The notes beneath the pieces were generated by a model. It did not search any database, was not told where the DNA came from, and saw only the letters and a list, made by a program, of their open reading frames with translations. Positions 1 through 10,657 of a DNA stretch of 64,000 nucleotides are shown here, piece by piece. Both the position numbers and the translations under genes were made by a program. Source of the stretch: Taiwanofungus camphoratus (taxonomy: Eukaryota > Basidiomycota > Agaricomycetes > Polyporales > Taiwanofungaceae); the NCBI GenBank assembly GCA_003999685.1, contig CP021220.1:682001-746000 (forward strand), read 5' to 3'. How positions within the stretch are numbered: the stretch's first letter is position 1; each line of letters starts with the position of its first letter.

Positions 1-317
1 GCTTTCTCGGCATTCTCCCTTGGCGAGAAGCAGCGGAGATGTTAGACGAGCGATGGTGGTTGGACATTAGTGAAGAGGAGGCTGAAAGGCGCCTCGTAGT
101 GCGGCATGTGAAGACCGGCGTTGCAAAGGACCTCGAAGAGGCAATGTGGCGATCACGGGAGAATGATGCACCTAGTGAGTTTTTCACCATTTGCAGTGCG
201 AACGCTACGGCGTTAACATGGTAATGGTACATAGATGGAAGGTTCATTAGGGAGAAAATGCTCACGCCGACAAGAGTAATAGACAGCGTCGAGGATCCAG
301 TTTTAGTTTCTCTGTAA
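1..317 (+). CDS. YFH7-like P-loop kinase/NTPase, C-terminal end (5' partial)
   Basis: Only the last two exons are present: the window edge to 174, and 235-317. The intron (GTGAGT...ACATAG) rejoins the frame so that END-AP is followed by NGRFIREKM. The segment PWREAAEMLDERWW, then ERRLVVRHVKTGVAKDLEEA, then RENDAPNGRFI is characteristic of the fungal YFH7/uridine-kinase-like P-loop family, where the DERW region and the arginine-rich helix form the lid and base-binding part. The Walker A motif lies outside the window. Substrates of this family are not settled; YFH7 is an ATPase related to phosphoribulokinase and uridine kinases. The protein ends VEDPVLVSL followed by TAA at 315-317. Identification is from motif memory, so the family is fairly sure and the exact orthologue is not. 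Confidence 0.72.
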
Positions 318-1232
318 CAGGAGAATGGGGCGGAAGTATTAAGGAAGAGGAACAAATGTTCTCAAGCGCTGAAATAGAAGGAGCATGTGATAAAAGCCTC
401 TTCCATTTGGCTGTCCCATTTCAGCCAGTAACATTGGTCCGCAGCGATGGATAGGAAACCGTATTTAGAAGACTGACTCAATCTATCAAAAGTTACTGTA
501 AGATATTAAGCCAGGGAAAGGAAGGAGAATCATACTTACGTCTCAAATTCTAGAATTCAGCTATGTTTATATCAATAAGCCCAGTATTTCAACTTCAAGT
601 GATACAAGAGAGATCCCAAACGAACCGGAAGCTTTGAGATATTTGCTGTCCTCGTCCAGGCTCGGTTCTGTCAGAGATGTTGCCCAGCTCGAGTTAGAAA
701 GTACAGTAAGGAGTGCTTCAATACAACTGACCGCCCTATGAGAGTAAAGGGTTATCCTGCTTACAAAACATTCGCGACCAATAGGGGAGATTAGGATACG
801 AACATCCTGTGAACGACTGCCTCCATTTGAAGTTCTGTCGAGCACCTCGTCGTGGAGCCTTTCATACCAAAGCCCATAGTTTGGCGCTGTGACATTCATG
901 GTACAGTGTCCGTTGACATACCCGGTCATAATCACGTATTCAATATTTCAGAGCCTATGTTATCCGAAGACAATGTATGAGATGTCACCGCGAAGGATGG
1001 TAGGATATCACTGGCAATAACGGAGTTGCCGCAAAGGGGTGAACGATAACAATGCTAGAAGCTGCGCTGACAGTCTGCCCCTTATCTTCAGCATTAAGGT
1101 GGGGAAGGAACGCGCAGCATGTGCATCGAAGCATAACGTGCACACATGATGAGGCGGCAAAGCCGCTATCGTACAGCTGGTCAAGTATCAATACACATCA
1201 GGAATATGGTACAGAATGTCCAAGTGGTTTGG
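318..1232. other. Intergenic, no supported gene
   Basis: This stretch lies between the ends of the YFH7-like gene and APC11, which converge. A minus-strand frame at 567-929 begins with ATG and stays open for about 120 codons. It has possible splice signals (GTAAGC near 760, CTGACAG near 665), but I recognise no domain in any splicing of it. It could be a small lineage-specific gene or chance. Confidence 0.4.
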
Positions 1233-1669
1233 TTAGCTGGTGTGTCTCCCCGTAATCGGGTCGACTTTCCTCTCCGCCGTCACTATCAGACATAAATAAT
1301 TAGCTGCAAGAGACGACCGACGGGAGATAACACAGAGACACACCCCATGGTCTCCTGTCCATTGGGCATTGTTGCTTGGATGCCGCTGTGCCTATCCATT
1401 GGAGCAGGCAATGCATATGGAACACATGGCTGCATTCTCCCCAAACTATGGCAAGTGAAGTATTTGAGGGAAAAGAAACACAAAGAATAAAAAGCATATA
1501 GACTCAGGGGACAATCATCTCCAGGCATTTTGCATGACGGACAGCACCCCTCATATGGTACGCGACATATACCACAGACATCGCCCTCGCCATCGTCGTC
1601 CGCGTCCGAAGAACCAGTATCCCAACGCCATTGTGCAATAGCGTGCCAATGTTTAACAGTGACTTTCAT
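1233..1669 (-). CDS. APC11: Anaphase-promoting complex subunit 11 (RING-H2)
   Basis: Three exons on the minus strand: 1669-1504, 1445-1344 and 1282-1233, giving 105 aa. APC11 is the catalytic RING subunit of the APC/C ubiquitin ligase; it recruits the E2 and acts in the nucleus at mitosis. The protein starts MKVTVKHWHAIAQWRW and has the APC11 signature DVCGICRVPYEGCCPSCK, then [20 protein letters not shown], then LLQWI and CPMDRRPWVTAERK. Both introns are GT-AG and fall inside conserved blocks (CPL/IWGEC and RRPW/VTAERK), which supports the splicing. Length matches the family (about 85-110 aa). The acidic insert after the Trp-rich N-terminus (DTGSSDADDDGEG) is longer than in animals. The last expected RING cysteine (CPMC in animals) is an aspartate here (CPMD). 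Confidence 0.95.
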
Positions 1670-3677
1670 GAAGAGGATTGTGCACAAGTGGAAGATATGA
1701 AACAAACGTCAAATAGAGAATACGGCACTGAATCGTCGACTGCAGCGGTACTAGCAAGGGTGTTTGTTTAGACTTATGTACGCGTCTTGGAGGCGCGGCA
1801 GTCACGCGCATGAAATCACCCACGGTCGCTCCTGGTCGCTCAGCCGAACAAGAACTTTTGGCTACCCACCTAGGACCTTGACTCTTGACTTGACTGATAT
1901 CTTTATATTATATCTCCTGCAGAAATATGTCCTCGTGTCATGAACCACGAATATCACATACACCTGGGCTGTTGGAGTTGACATACATTCTCTGATTCTC
2001 TGTGGCCGTGAATCGAATACGGTGCTCTAGACGAACCGCTTCAGAAATACTATCTTACTGGCTGGGAAAGCCTTGCATGCTGATATGTATAGACCTGGCT
2101 ACCATTCCCAGAGGTCTCTGGTTTTGGGAAGGAAGTGACCGTATCATACACTATCGAATTACCAGTGGCCGTGTTGCATTACCGTCCAGGAAGGCATAGC
2201 AAGCAAGATGGATATCTGCAGATCTGTCTAGGTTTTCTAATCTGCCTTCTTTTAAAAACAGGAGGGTTGTGTCTGAAATTCCAGGAATACAAATTTTGAA
2301 AGTCACGTATCGCGACGGGAGCGCCGTCGGGACCGGTAAAGTTACGGTATCTATGGTGCATGGATTTTTCCAGCGTGAACATATACAAACTGACAGATCC
2401 TCATTAGTCTGCATTGGTGGAGTTGTTGTGGTCTAGCTTACACTTAATGGAATCCTCAAGGCCATGCCACAAGACGCGGTGTCTATCATTCATGAGGCGG
2501 TATTCAATTCTTGTTGCCTTAACCACTAGTCAAAACTCGAGGTTTCAATGCCCAAAACCTATTCGACTCGCATTTTTGCATGCACGGCATCAGCGGTATT
2601 GCCGTGTTTACACGTATTATTCTGCTCCAGGACCGTCATGCAGAAATTTTGGCACTACGGAATATCAATGTCATGATTGATTGGAAGTGCACCAACCTCG
2701 TGGATGCAAAGATGATCACCCATAATCGGTATCATCTTAAGCTGTTGTTTTTAGCGAATAAGAGACTTGCGCAGGTATGTTCCGGCTGCCACAATGAAAA
2801 TATCAAAGAGCGTTGAAAGAACATTTAGGTCAAGCGATGGAAGAGCTAAAGTCATTTCGGGCACGTCCCACCCTCGCTCCATGACTGGAAATGTCATGCG
2901 TGCATACCTGGTAACATGAACAAGCAGAATCGAACTCTGGACTCTGGCACTATCACCCGTGTCTACTGTTCGAAATCTGTCATCAACTAACCCCGTAGGT
3001 TGCACGGTTCAGTATTAACCGATGCATTGTTTGTGTCCTTACTGATCAAGATCGGATGATGGTGGAAGTGAAAAATAAAATAGACTTTTCAGTTTTTTCG
3101 TCCTAAGAATGCAACCCACTCGCCGGTGTGTAAAATCTACATTGTATGGAAGGTGTTGTGTTTCTTCGTCGAAGGAAATATGTGTGTGTAGGATTGAAAT
3201 GCTGTCGTTGTCTGCTCTGCTAAGTGCAAGTGCTATTCTTTCAGTGGCTATACTGGGAAAATGTCGATCGATGTGGATTGCGTGATGCTACAGTAGGACA
3301 GTACCATCATGCCGCACATTGAAATATGGCGGATTTGAATTTGGTATATGTTGCATTCAATTGCTGGAAGCAGGACAAGCATAGAAATGTAAAGTTTTTA
3401 GAGTACATTACAAACTTGGGTATGTGTTTAGTCGAAGTGCGCGTAGGAGGATCGCGTGCTACCGCCATAGGCGCTTATGCGTGTTAACTGGGACGCGATC
3501 GGACGTGCCGCCGGCCTGTGGTGCCACTGGTACTTAGACACCACGATCCGCGCTGCGTCCATTGAAGCTGCGTGCCACGTCCGCAGCACTTTTTCATATT
3601 TCTCGACTAAATCGACTTGTATCGATACTAACTAGAAAGTGCTGTACACAATCTTCACTTGTATTCTTGTCATAGCC
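1670..3677. other. Intergenic, about 2 kb with no supported gene
   Basis: This is the divergent spacer between APC11 (-) and the GH99/GH71-like gene (+), so it must hold both promoters. Open frames up to 88 codons occur on both strands (for example 2151-2414 minus and 2580-2816 plus), but none shows a domain or consistent exon joins. An in-frame hydrophobic stretch at 3636-3677, just upstream of the next gene's first ATG, may belong to that gene. Confidence 0.5.
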
Positions 3678-6600
3678 ATGTTGTCCGGTGACAGTCATGG
3701 TCGAACTCTGAAAAGAGCGGATCCCACGACGATCCAGAACAAGTTCATGGTTGGCTATCAAGGGTGGTTCACCTGCGCTGGAGATGGACCACCTTTAGGG
3801 CCTGGCCATCATGGCTGGTTACACTGGTTCAATTACCCCATGCCTGATGGCGGACGACCCAACACTGATCTGTGGCCCGATGTTTCCGAGTACTCTCCCT
3901 CGGAACTCTACCCTGCACCGGGTTTGAAACATGCCTCGGGCGAGCAGGCATTTCTTTTCTCCTCGCGTCATCCCAAGACGGTCCAAAGGCACTTCCATTG
4001 GATGGCACAGCATGGTGTGGATGGAGCCTTTCTGCAACGTTTTGCAGGTCAGACCGATCTAGAGGCGGGAAACGAAGGCATTAGGAATCAGCGCGATGAA
4101 ATTGGTGATCGAGTCAGGGAAGCAGCCGAAAAGGAAGGCCGAGTGTTTGCGATCATGTACGTATCTTCAGATCGTCATTACGTGGGTATGTGTCTAAGAG
4201 GTGCGATAGGTATGATGTGTCTGGTGTAGCTCCTGATCGCATTCAGAGGGTCATTGAGCACGATTGGATGCACCTCGTTCACAACAAGGGCGTACTCGAC
4301 AGCCCAAATTATCTTCATGAAAATGGGAAACCCGTCATCACCTTCTGGGGCTTTGGGTTTGCAGATTCTCGTCATGATCCTGCCACGGTCCGTGCTATCA
4401 CAGCGTTCATACGCAATAATACACCCGGAGGGGCGTACATAATGGCGGGAACGCCCGCGCATTGGCGCACATCAGTCAGCGACGCAGACACTAATCCGGA
4501 GTTCGTGAATGTCTGGTTAGAAGAGTTTGACGCGATTTCTCCATGGACTATCGGTCGGTATCACAACTCAGAAACTGCTGATAGGTTTGAGCAGGAAAAG
4601 ATCAAGGGCGACTTAGAGCTCATCAACAAGAGAAATCAACTCTGGGAACAGAACAAACATCAAATGCGGAGAATTGATTATATCCCAGTCATATTTCCTG
4701 GCGGATCGGTGAGCGTTACGCACGCAGATGCCTGAGCCGTCGTAAATAAATTTAATTTGATCTCCGGATGGGTAATAGGGTCACAATCTTTCAGAAGGAA
4801 AGTGGGGTTGGAACGACGCACCAAGGCAAGGTGGACACTTCATGTGGAGACAACTCTTCAATGTGCGTCGAAACGGGGTCCGCATTATTTACGGAGCAAT
4901 GTGGGACGAGTCAGTCACTTCTCGGATTGGTCGTAATTGGATTCTGATGTTGACTTCATCCCGCTAATGATAGATATGACGAAGGAACAGCATACTTACC
5001 TGTTGTTACGAGCAAAAGACAAGTTCCTGTAAACGACAAATATAAATTCATGGCACTTGATGAAGATGGTTTTGATCTGCCTTCAGACTGGTAAGAAGTA
5101 TATCCATCCCGAGTTCACCGTTCGTGAACAATGTGGATCTTTTTTCAGGTACATGCGTATATGTGGTTTTACAGCGGAGAGCCTTCGAGGAGAGCGTATA
5201 GTGCATGAGACTTTTCCTATCAAAGAATTGCAAGACTATTGGTCGACGCGGCCGAGATACGAAGACAAAACAGAGGCGTCAGAAATTGCATCAGGTACCG
5301 GAGATGGTAAATGGCAATCCTACGAGGAATGGCAGAGAGCTGGGACGAGTAGGAAAAGCACAAACGAGGTACCTCCACCTCCTTATTCTCTGGAGGCTTC
5401 AGCATCCGGCCCGATCGCATCCAGCAGCAGGCAATCCGAGCCTCAGCATCCTCCTCCGGCACCTTGGTCCACGCGTCCAGTGAGTCGATCTGTCTTGTCT
5501 TCGACTTCCTACTAGATCACCGATCCTCCCTGCTTGTAGATGCAGCCTCCTGTGGTTGCACGGCCGGCTTCGCGGACGTCTAGAGTCTCTTCCAGTTCCG
5601 ACTCTTCAGTCTCAAGCTGCGATCAAGGGCCCAGCCATCCCATATCCTCGGATTCTGTTAATGCATTGGCGGACGACCTCAACCGACAATCTATGATCTC
5701 CCCTTCTCGCTCAGAGTTTCATCCAATGCATCCGGGTTATCCCGCTGCGCAGCGCCCGTATTCTCCTTATGGCACTCAATCCTTCCCTCAACCCGATAGA
5801 AGCTCGGTTATCGTACCGGGTTCTGTATCTTCACCTCCATGGGTGCCTCCCGTTGACTACTCAAGCTCTCCAGGTCCAGGGCCGTGGACTCAGGCACCAT
5901 GGGCTGCCAATTCTGAACACTATCCTCCCCAACGTCAACCATATTCGTCCTATCCCGGGCAAGGGTATATGTCTGAACAAGTCAGTCCAGCAACCAACCA
6001 AGGTTATGCACCTGGCTATTTGCCTAGTCCACCACCGCCGTTAAGACCTCGACCATCTGCCCCTGGTGAAATTCCCTTCTCGCATCCTCAGAGCTTGCAG
6101 CACAGAGTCGAATCCAGTGCGAGCCCATCTCAGTTCCCCCAAGCTTATTCCTCGGCATCCTCTGGGGACTCCTATGGCAACAATGGACAGCAGGAAGCTT
6201 CTTACGGCAATGATATCTCTGGTCCAGGACCTGTCGCACCTAGGTTTGATTCACAGAGGCCTTTCTCTTATTGTCCTCCTTCTCCATCTATTCCCAACTA
6301 TGGTAATCCAGGGCTTCCACCACCGCCCGTGCCTCCACGTAAGTTTCTCCATTTTGATCGTGTGAATACCAACGCTGAATATCATATTCGTCCAATTGCA
6401 TCGGCGGCGTAACTAGGTCCTTACGCATCACATGGCGGTTCATTTCCACCGCCTCCACCCCCACCTCGACCGAACACTAATCCATATTTGAGTGGTCCTC
6501 CGTCCAGTGGCAACCCCTCCTCCCCCTCCAACCCATTCGGCTATGCAATAAACAGGGTCGGTACCGCAGCTTCGCAGGCTCCAGCTCAGTTGCAAAGTTT

Positions 6601-6739
6601 AGCGCATGGTGAGTCCTATGCTCCACGATAGGTGTTGCCACCTACAGCATTGATGATGTGCTGATGTTCTTCGTTTACAACCGTTTGACCTATTTGTTGG
6701 ACAGCCGGAACCAAGTTCTGGAACAAACACAAGAAATGA
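3678..6739 (+). CDS. GH99/GH71-like 'xylosidase/arabinosidase' with long Pro/Ser-rich tail
   Basis: Eight exons: 3678-4156, 4210-4708, 4779-4909, 4974-5090, 5149-5479, 5540-6338, 6417-6608, 6705-6739; 860 aa. Residues about 20-440 carry the GH99/GH71-like fold seen in proteins called xylosidase/arabinosidase: NKFMVGYQGWFTCAGDG, GHHGWLHWF, GVDGAFLQRF, FINGGAYIMAG-like strand positions, PRQGGHFMWRQLFN and YGAMWDEYDEGTAYLPV. These resemble endo-alpha-mannosidase-type barrels, but the substrate is unknown. From about residue 450 to the end it is Pro/Ser/Tyr-rich with PPPPY and PPPVPPR runs. All seven introns are GT-AG and restore frame. The start is uncertain: an in-frame hydrophobic stretch (LYTIFTCILVIAMLSG) directly before the first ATG looks like a signal peptide and has no ATG of its own, so a short upstream exon may be missing. 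Confidence 0.82.
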
Positions 6740-7285
6740 GCAAGTTATGGACCCAGTGATTTGGTACGTCTCCGACGAACTTCCTTATCAAGATTCTAAT
6801 ATTCGAGATGATCTATCAGAATTCAAATAGGCCATTGTATGACACTGTCTCTGCTTCAGATGTTTCAAATACTAAAAGATTCATTACTATCGATTATACC
6901 GATTGAGAGTCCCAGTAAGTACCTGAGGAACACGAGGTTGCTCTACTTTCCGACCACGAGGTTCGGAAGAAGCAACAAATCCAATAATACTAACCACGTT
7001 ATATACAATTATTTAGAAAGAGCAGGGCCCATCATGAAGGTCATACGCCAGGGTCAATCCTCCCGCCGTAACTATTCGTAGGAAGGTATGTCGTATAGAT
7101 CAATGAGATATATAGCCAATCGCGAGCAAAACACGTCACCGTAACTGCAAGAGAGGGGAATTGTCTCCGACCGGTCAGCGGATACACGGTATGAGCAAGG
7201 ATCACTCACCAAGAAGGCCAATGCTGGCTCATTAGAATAAAGAAACGGCAACGTCGGCAACATCCGGCTCTGCGCTGTCGACCAT
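6740..7285. other. Convergent 3' spacer
   Basis: The region lies between two gene ends that face each other. I see no coding signal; it presumably holds both 3' untranslated regions. Confidence 0.5.
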
Positions 7286-8645
7286 TCAAAATATCAAGAC
7301 TCTCCCTCCGCTCGTATTCTGAACGTCTTTTCCCCGCAGTCCCGGACCAGGAAGTTTGCCCTTCCATCCTTGCGGGTGATATGGTGTCGCAGAAGCATTC
7401 TCGTCGTATGAGTCACGCTCCTCCCAGCCATTTATATCACGGAACGGCTGCACGGGCGGCAAAGGGCATGGCGTAGCCTTGAGACACGGCGTGAGGTCGA
7501 AATGCTTAAGACTATCTGGGATCCAACGGGATGGGGAAGGCGCACGCCGGAGACGCTTCGGTTTGCTTGGGTTGTCCATGGAAGATCTGGCAGAGCCCTT
7601 TCCAGATGATGGTGCAGATTTACGTTTGCGGCTGCGAGAGGGCTCCGGTATGGGCTCCGCTGACGGGTTGGCGGTGAAAACAGTAGTGACTGGGCCTACA
7701 GAAGCAGTTGTATTGCCGGTCGGCGTAACATCTGCGGAAGTGGATACAGACGTTGAAGTGGGGGCCGCGCCAGATCCTGAGCTTCTTGCTGAAGCCGCTA
7801 AGTTGACGGGACGCAAGGCGCATTTTTTGGCATGCCGATTGAGGTTAGAGAGCACACCAAATCGTCGACCGCATGTATCACATTGGAAGGCTGGGGAGAG
7901 TATCGTAGATAATTCCGTAAGCCTCCAGCTCAGTTGAACTGCCTACCTTTTTCTCCAGTATGCACGAGCAAATGCTGAACCGCATGACCATCACGAAATT
8001 GAAGGAATGCACGAAAAGTTCCTACGATAGATGCTTACCTTCCGTAGCGTGCTAGGTCTAGGATAGGATAGATAATCAGCGACTGCATGTCAATCGGACC
8101 CAAAGCTGGGCTTACCTGTCAAAGCTCTTGTGACACATCCAGCAATGGTGCTTCTTCTTGTCCGAAGTATCCTTGGCCTTGGGGTCATTGTGAGGGGGTT
8201 GAGGGGACTGGCTGCCAGTGTTGGCAGGGGAATTGGAGCCATCGCTGGAACTGGCATGCCTGGAAGACCCTGCCATATCTGTACTTTCGGTTGAAAGGAA
8301 TAAGGGATACGATACGGCCATGTTGGTGGAAGATGGGTGTTTATATGTCGATGGCCAACTCAGGGCCTGAGTTTTGTCTGGATACACAGGATTCCAAGCC
8401 GAATGGCTCACATACTCAATGGAGGGCATCGCCGTTGAACTTGAGGAATGTGAATGACCAGAGTGAGTGAGTGCAGTTCCGGTGGCGTTGGTGAAGTGAG
8501 AAGGCTCTGCCAGCTGGTGTGGCTGGTGACCATATGAAGTCGATCCGGTCGAGAAGTTGGTATTCGTGTCGTAAGCATGGGACAGGGTTGGTGGCGCCCC
8601 CAGTCGCACCGATGGGTAGAGCGCCGTTGGTAGATGAGACTGCAT
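7286..8645 (-). CDS. C2H2 zinc-finger transcription factor
   Basis: Four exons on the minus strand: 8645-8116, 8057-8039 (19 nt), 7974-7947 (28 nt) and 7890-7286; 393 aa. Two adjacent fingers sit at about residues 170-225. The first, CWMCHKSF..STLRKHLLVH, is a standard C-x2-C-x12-H-x3-H finger followed by the HTGEK linker. The second, CDTCGRRFGVLSNLNRHAKKC, ends in cysteine (C2HC form). The fingers are split over all four exons, and every join restores frame. The N-terminal part is rich in Ser, His and Tyr; the C-terminal part has basic KRLRR/RKRK runs that look like nuclear signals. It is probably a DNA-binding regulator; the target is unknown. Confidence 0.88.
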
Positions 8646-8710
8646 CCTGAAGGTGTCCGAAAGGAGGTTTTGAAGCCTGTCGCACGCGAGCGAGTGCAGG
8701 GACGGGGATG

Positions 8711-8720
8711 GTATATATAT
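8711..8720 (-). promoter_or_regulatory. TATA-like element of the C2H2 gene
   Basis: The minus strand reads ATATATATAC about 65-75 nt upstream of the C2H2 start codon, a plausible TATA box position. No experimental start site is known. Confidence 0.35.
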
Positions 8721-10657
8721 TGGGAATCTGGTAACATTGCTAGCTTCGTGGGCGTACGTACACGTTCACGATTGGCGTATCGCTGGTCATGCAAAAGTCT
8801 ACAGCGATCCAGACATGGGGGAAAATCATGCGGAGTTCGCGGGATTCTTCCTCAGTCCGATTCGACGACGGCTGAGGTTGACCAACCCATCACGAAGCTA
8901 CCGATGGGCCTGTCAAAGTTCAATTCAGTAACTATCGCATCGACCAGTGGGAAAAGTCTATATCAGATAACGGAGTCCGGCGATTGGGTCCCGCAGTGGG
9001 CGCCTTGAGCATCCGCACAGTGTATAGAAACGCTGAGCTGGATGGACCTCAAGGGGAAAGGCACCGTTGCAATCAAATGGTCGCCAGCTCTCGCCATGTA
9101 CAGCTTACAGTCCCTACCCCTGTCCGCGAAAGCGCTGGTGGGGGAGAGGGGCAGACTTGATCCCGAAAGGCAATCATTTCACACAGGTCGGCAGGTGACA
9201 GTCTCATGGACGTCTGACACTAACTCGAACCTAGTCAAGGAGCGTAAGCGGCTTGAGCCAGCAAATGAATGGTGGACGTTTGCTGTCTGCCTGTCGCAGA
9301 CAATGTATGGCCGGAGCTCCTGCAAGTTGTGATGCGGTTTAATTGCTACTTCAGGCAAAAGAACATCTCAGTTCATCTTCACTCGCCTGCACACGCGCGC
9401 GACGATCCATCAATGGACTTCGCCCTGCGGGGAAAAGCAGTTAATATGCCGCGAAGTGCAGGTGCACTCGACCCACGATAGCGAGAACGGTTATCAGATT
9501 GGTCATAGATAGTCGACACGCATCTCGCTTCTTGATTAAAGCTGCCCGACACTCTGTACAACACTACCGTTCGAAGGGCAGGGCAATATTGGTATGTCAG
9601 TTCGTTCCTTCTGCTGTTGCCAGGATACTTGTTACATCAGACATTTGGTGTCTGCAAACGACCGCACGCAACTTTCGAGGAATATGCCCCGCCAAACGCG
9701 AGAATAATGCCGGTGTCCGACGATGATTAAGTGCGAGAAGTGTGTAAAACTATCGGGCGTTGTTCGCAATTCTGCGGATGCATCTCAGTGGCGCTCGCGC
9801 CTTACACTCGAGGAGTGAAAATTATGTTGTCCACGTTTAGCCAGGAAGCCTGCTGTGGGGTATGGGCACCATGAGTTCCGGGCGACTCTGGTCAAACGGG
9901 GAAATGCGCATGATGACCCGAACATCTGCCGCAGCCAACAACAACCTGCATCATCGGGAGCAGAGGTATGCAGGAAACCTCTTGTCTGCCATGCCTGCCC
10001 CTTTGCTAAATGAGACGTGAGTTGATCGCCTTTACGGCCGCATACCTGTGCTGCATGAGGCCCCAAGTGACAGCTCATGCAAGCTAGCACCACTGCCTGC
10101 CATCGGGCTAGTCAGGTCTTCCATCCCTAACCAGCTGAAGTACGAGAGCTAAACTGATGGATGGGTTCCTCAGTACGACTACTGACTCTTTGACAACTCG
10201 ACGCTCCTAGCGTGACCCCACAATGACATATGCCATGTAAAGAGAAAGTTCAACAAGAAGTCGCCTCTCACCCTCTTCGAGATGACGGATCCAAATTAGC
10301 CCGAAACATTTCCGCAGTCCAGCATTTGCTGGCAAGCGTGTCAAACACAAGTGAGAGCCTTCCCAGAGGATCATAGATGGCCAATATTTCCGGTGCAACG
10401 GCCATTCGCTCCTTGCACAATATCACCAAGTAGGAATTTGTAAGAACAACAGCGCACAAGATTTGAGCAGCTGCGATGGATCTCCTCGGGTTAGAAGCGA
10501 AGGAAGATACAAGAGCAGCGAGCAAGTCGTGACTGCCATATTTGGGTGGAACGCCACGCGTATGCGTGACATCCGCGTTGAATGTTTGGGAACTTTGGGT
10601 TCATTGAAATCCTTAGCTGTTGAGACTCGCTGGAACGGACGGTCGATTGGGGTAACT
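8721..10657. other. Intergenic, about 1.9 kb with no supported gene
   Basis: This is the divergent spacer between the C2H2 gene (-) and the RSC gene (+). Several frames of 60-170 codons are open on both strands, but none shows a domain, compositional support or useful splice joins. Confidence 0.5.

Noticed and set aside
567-935. Minus-strand frame of 122 codons
   Set aside because: No domain, and its first codon is not ATG. Splice joins could be drawn, but none gave a recognisable product.
2925-2950. tRNA-like B box (GAGTTCGATTCTG on the minus strand)
   Set aside because: The T-stem bases do not pair and no D-arm or anticodon stem can be drawn around it.
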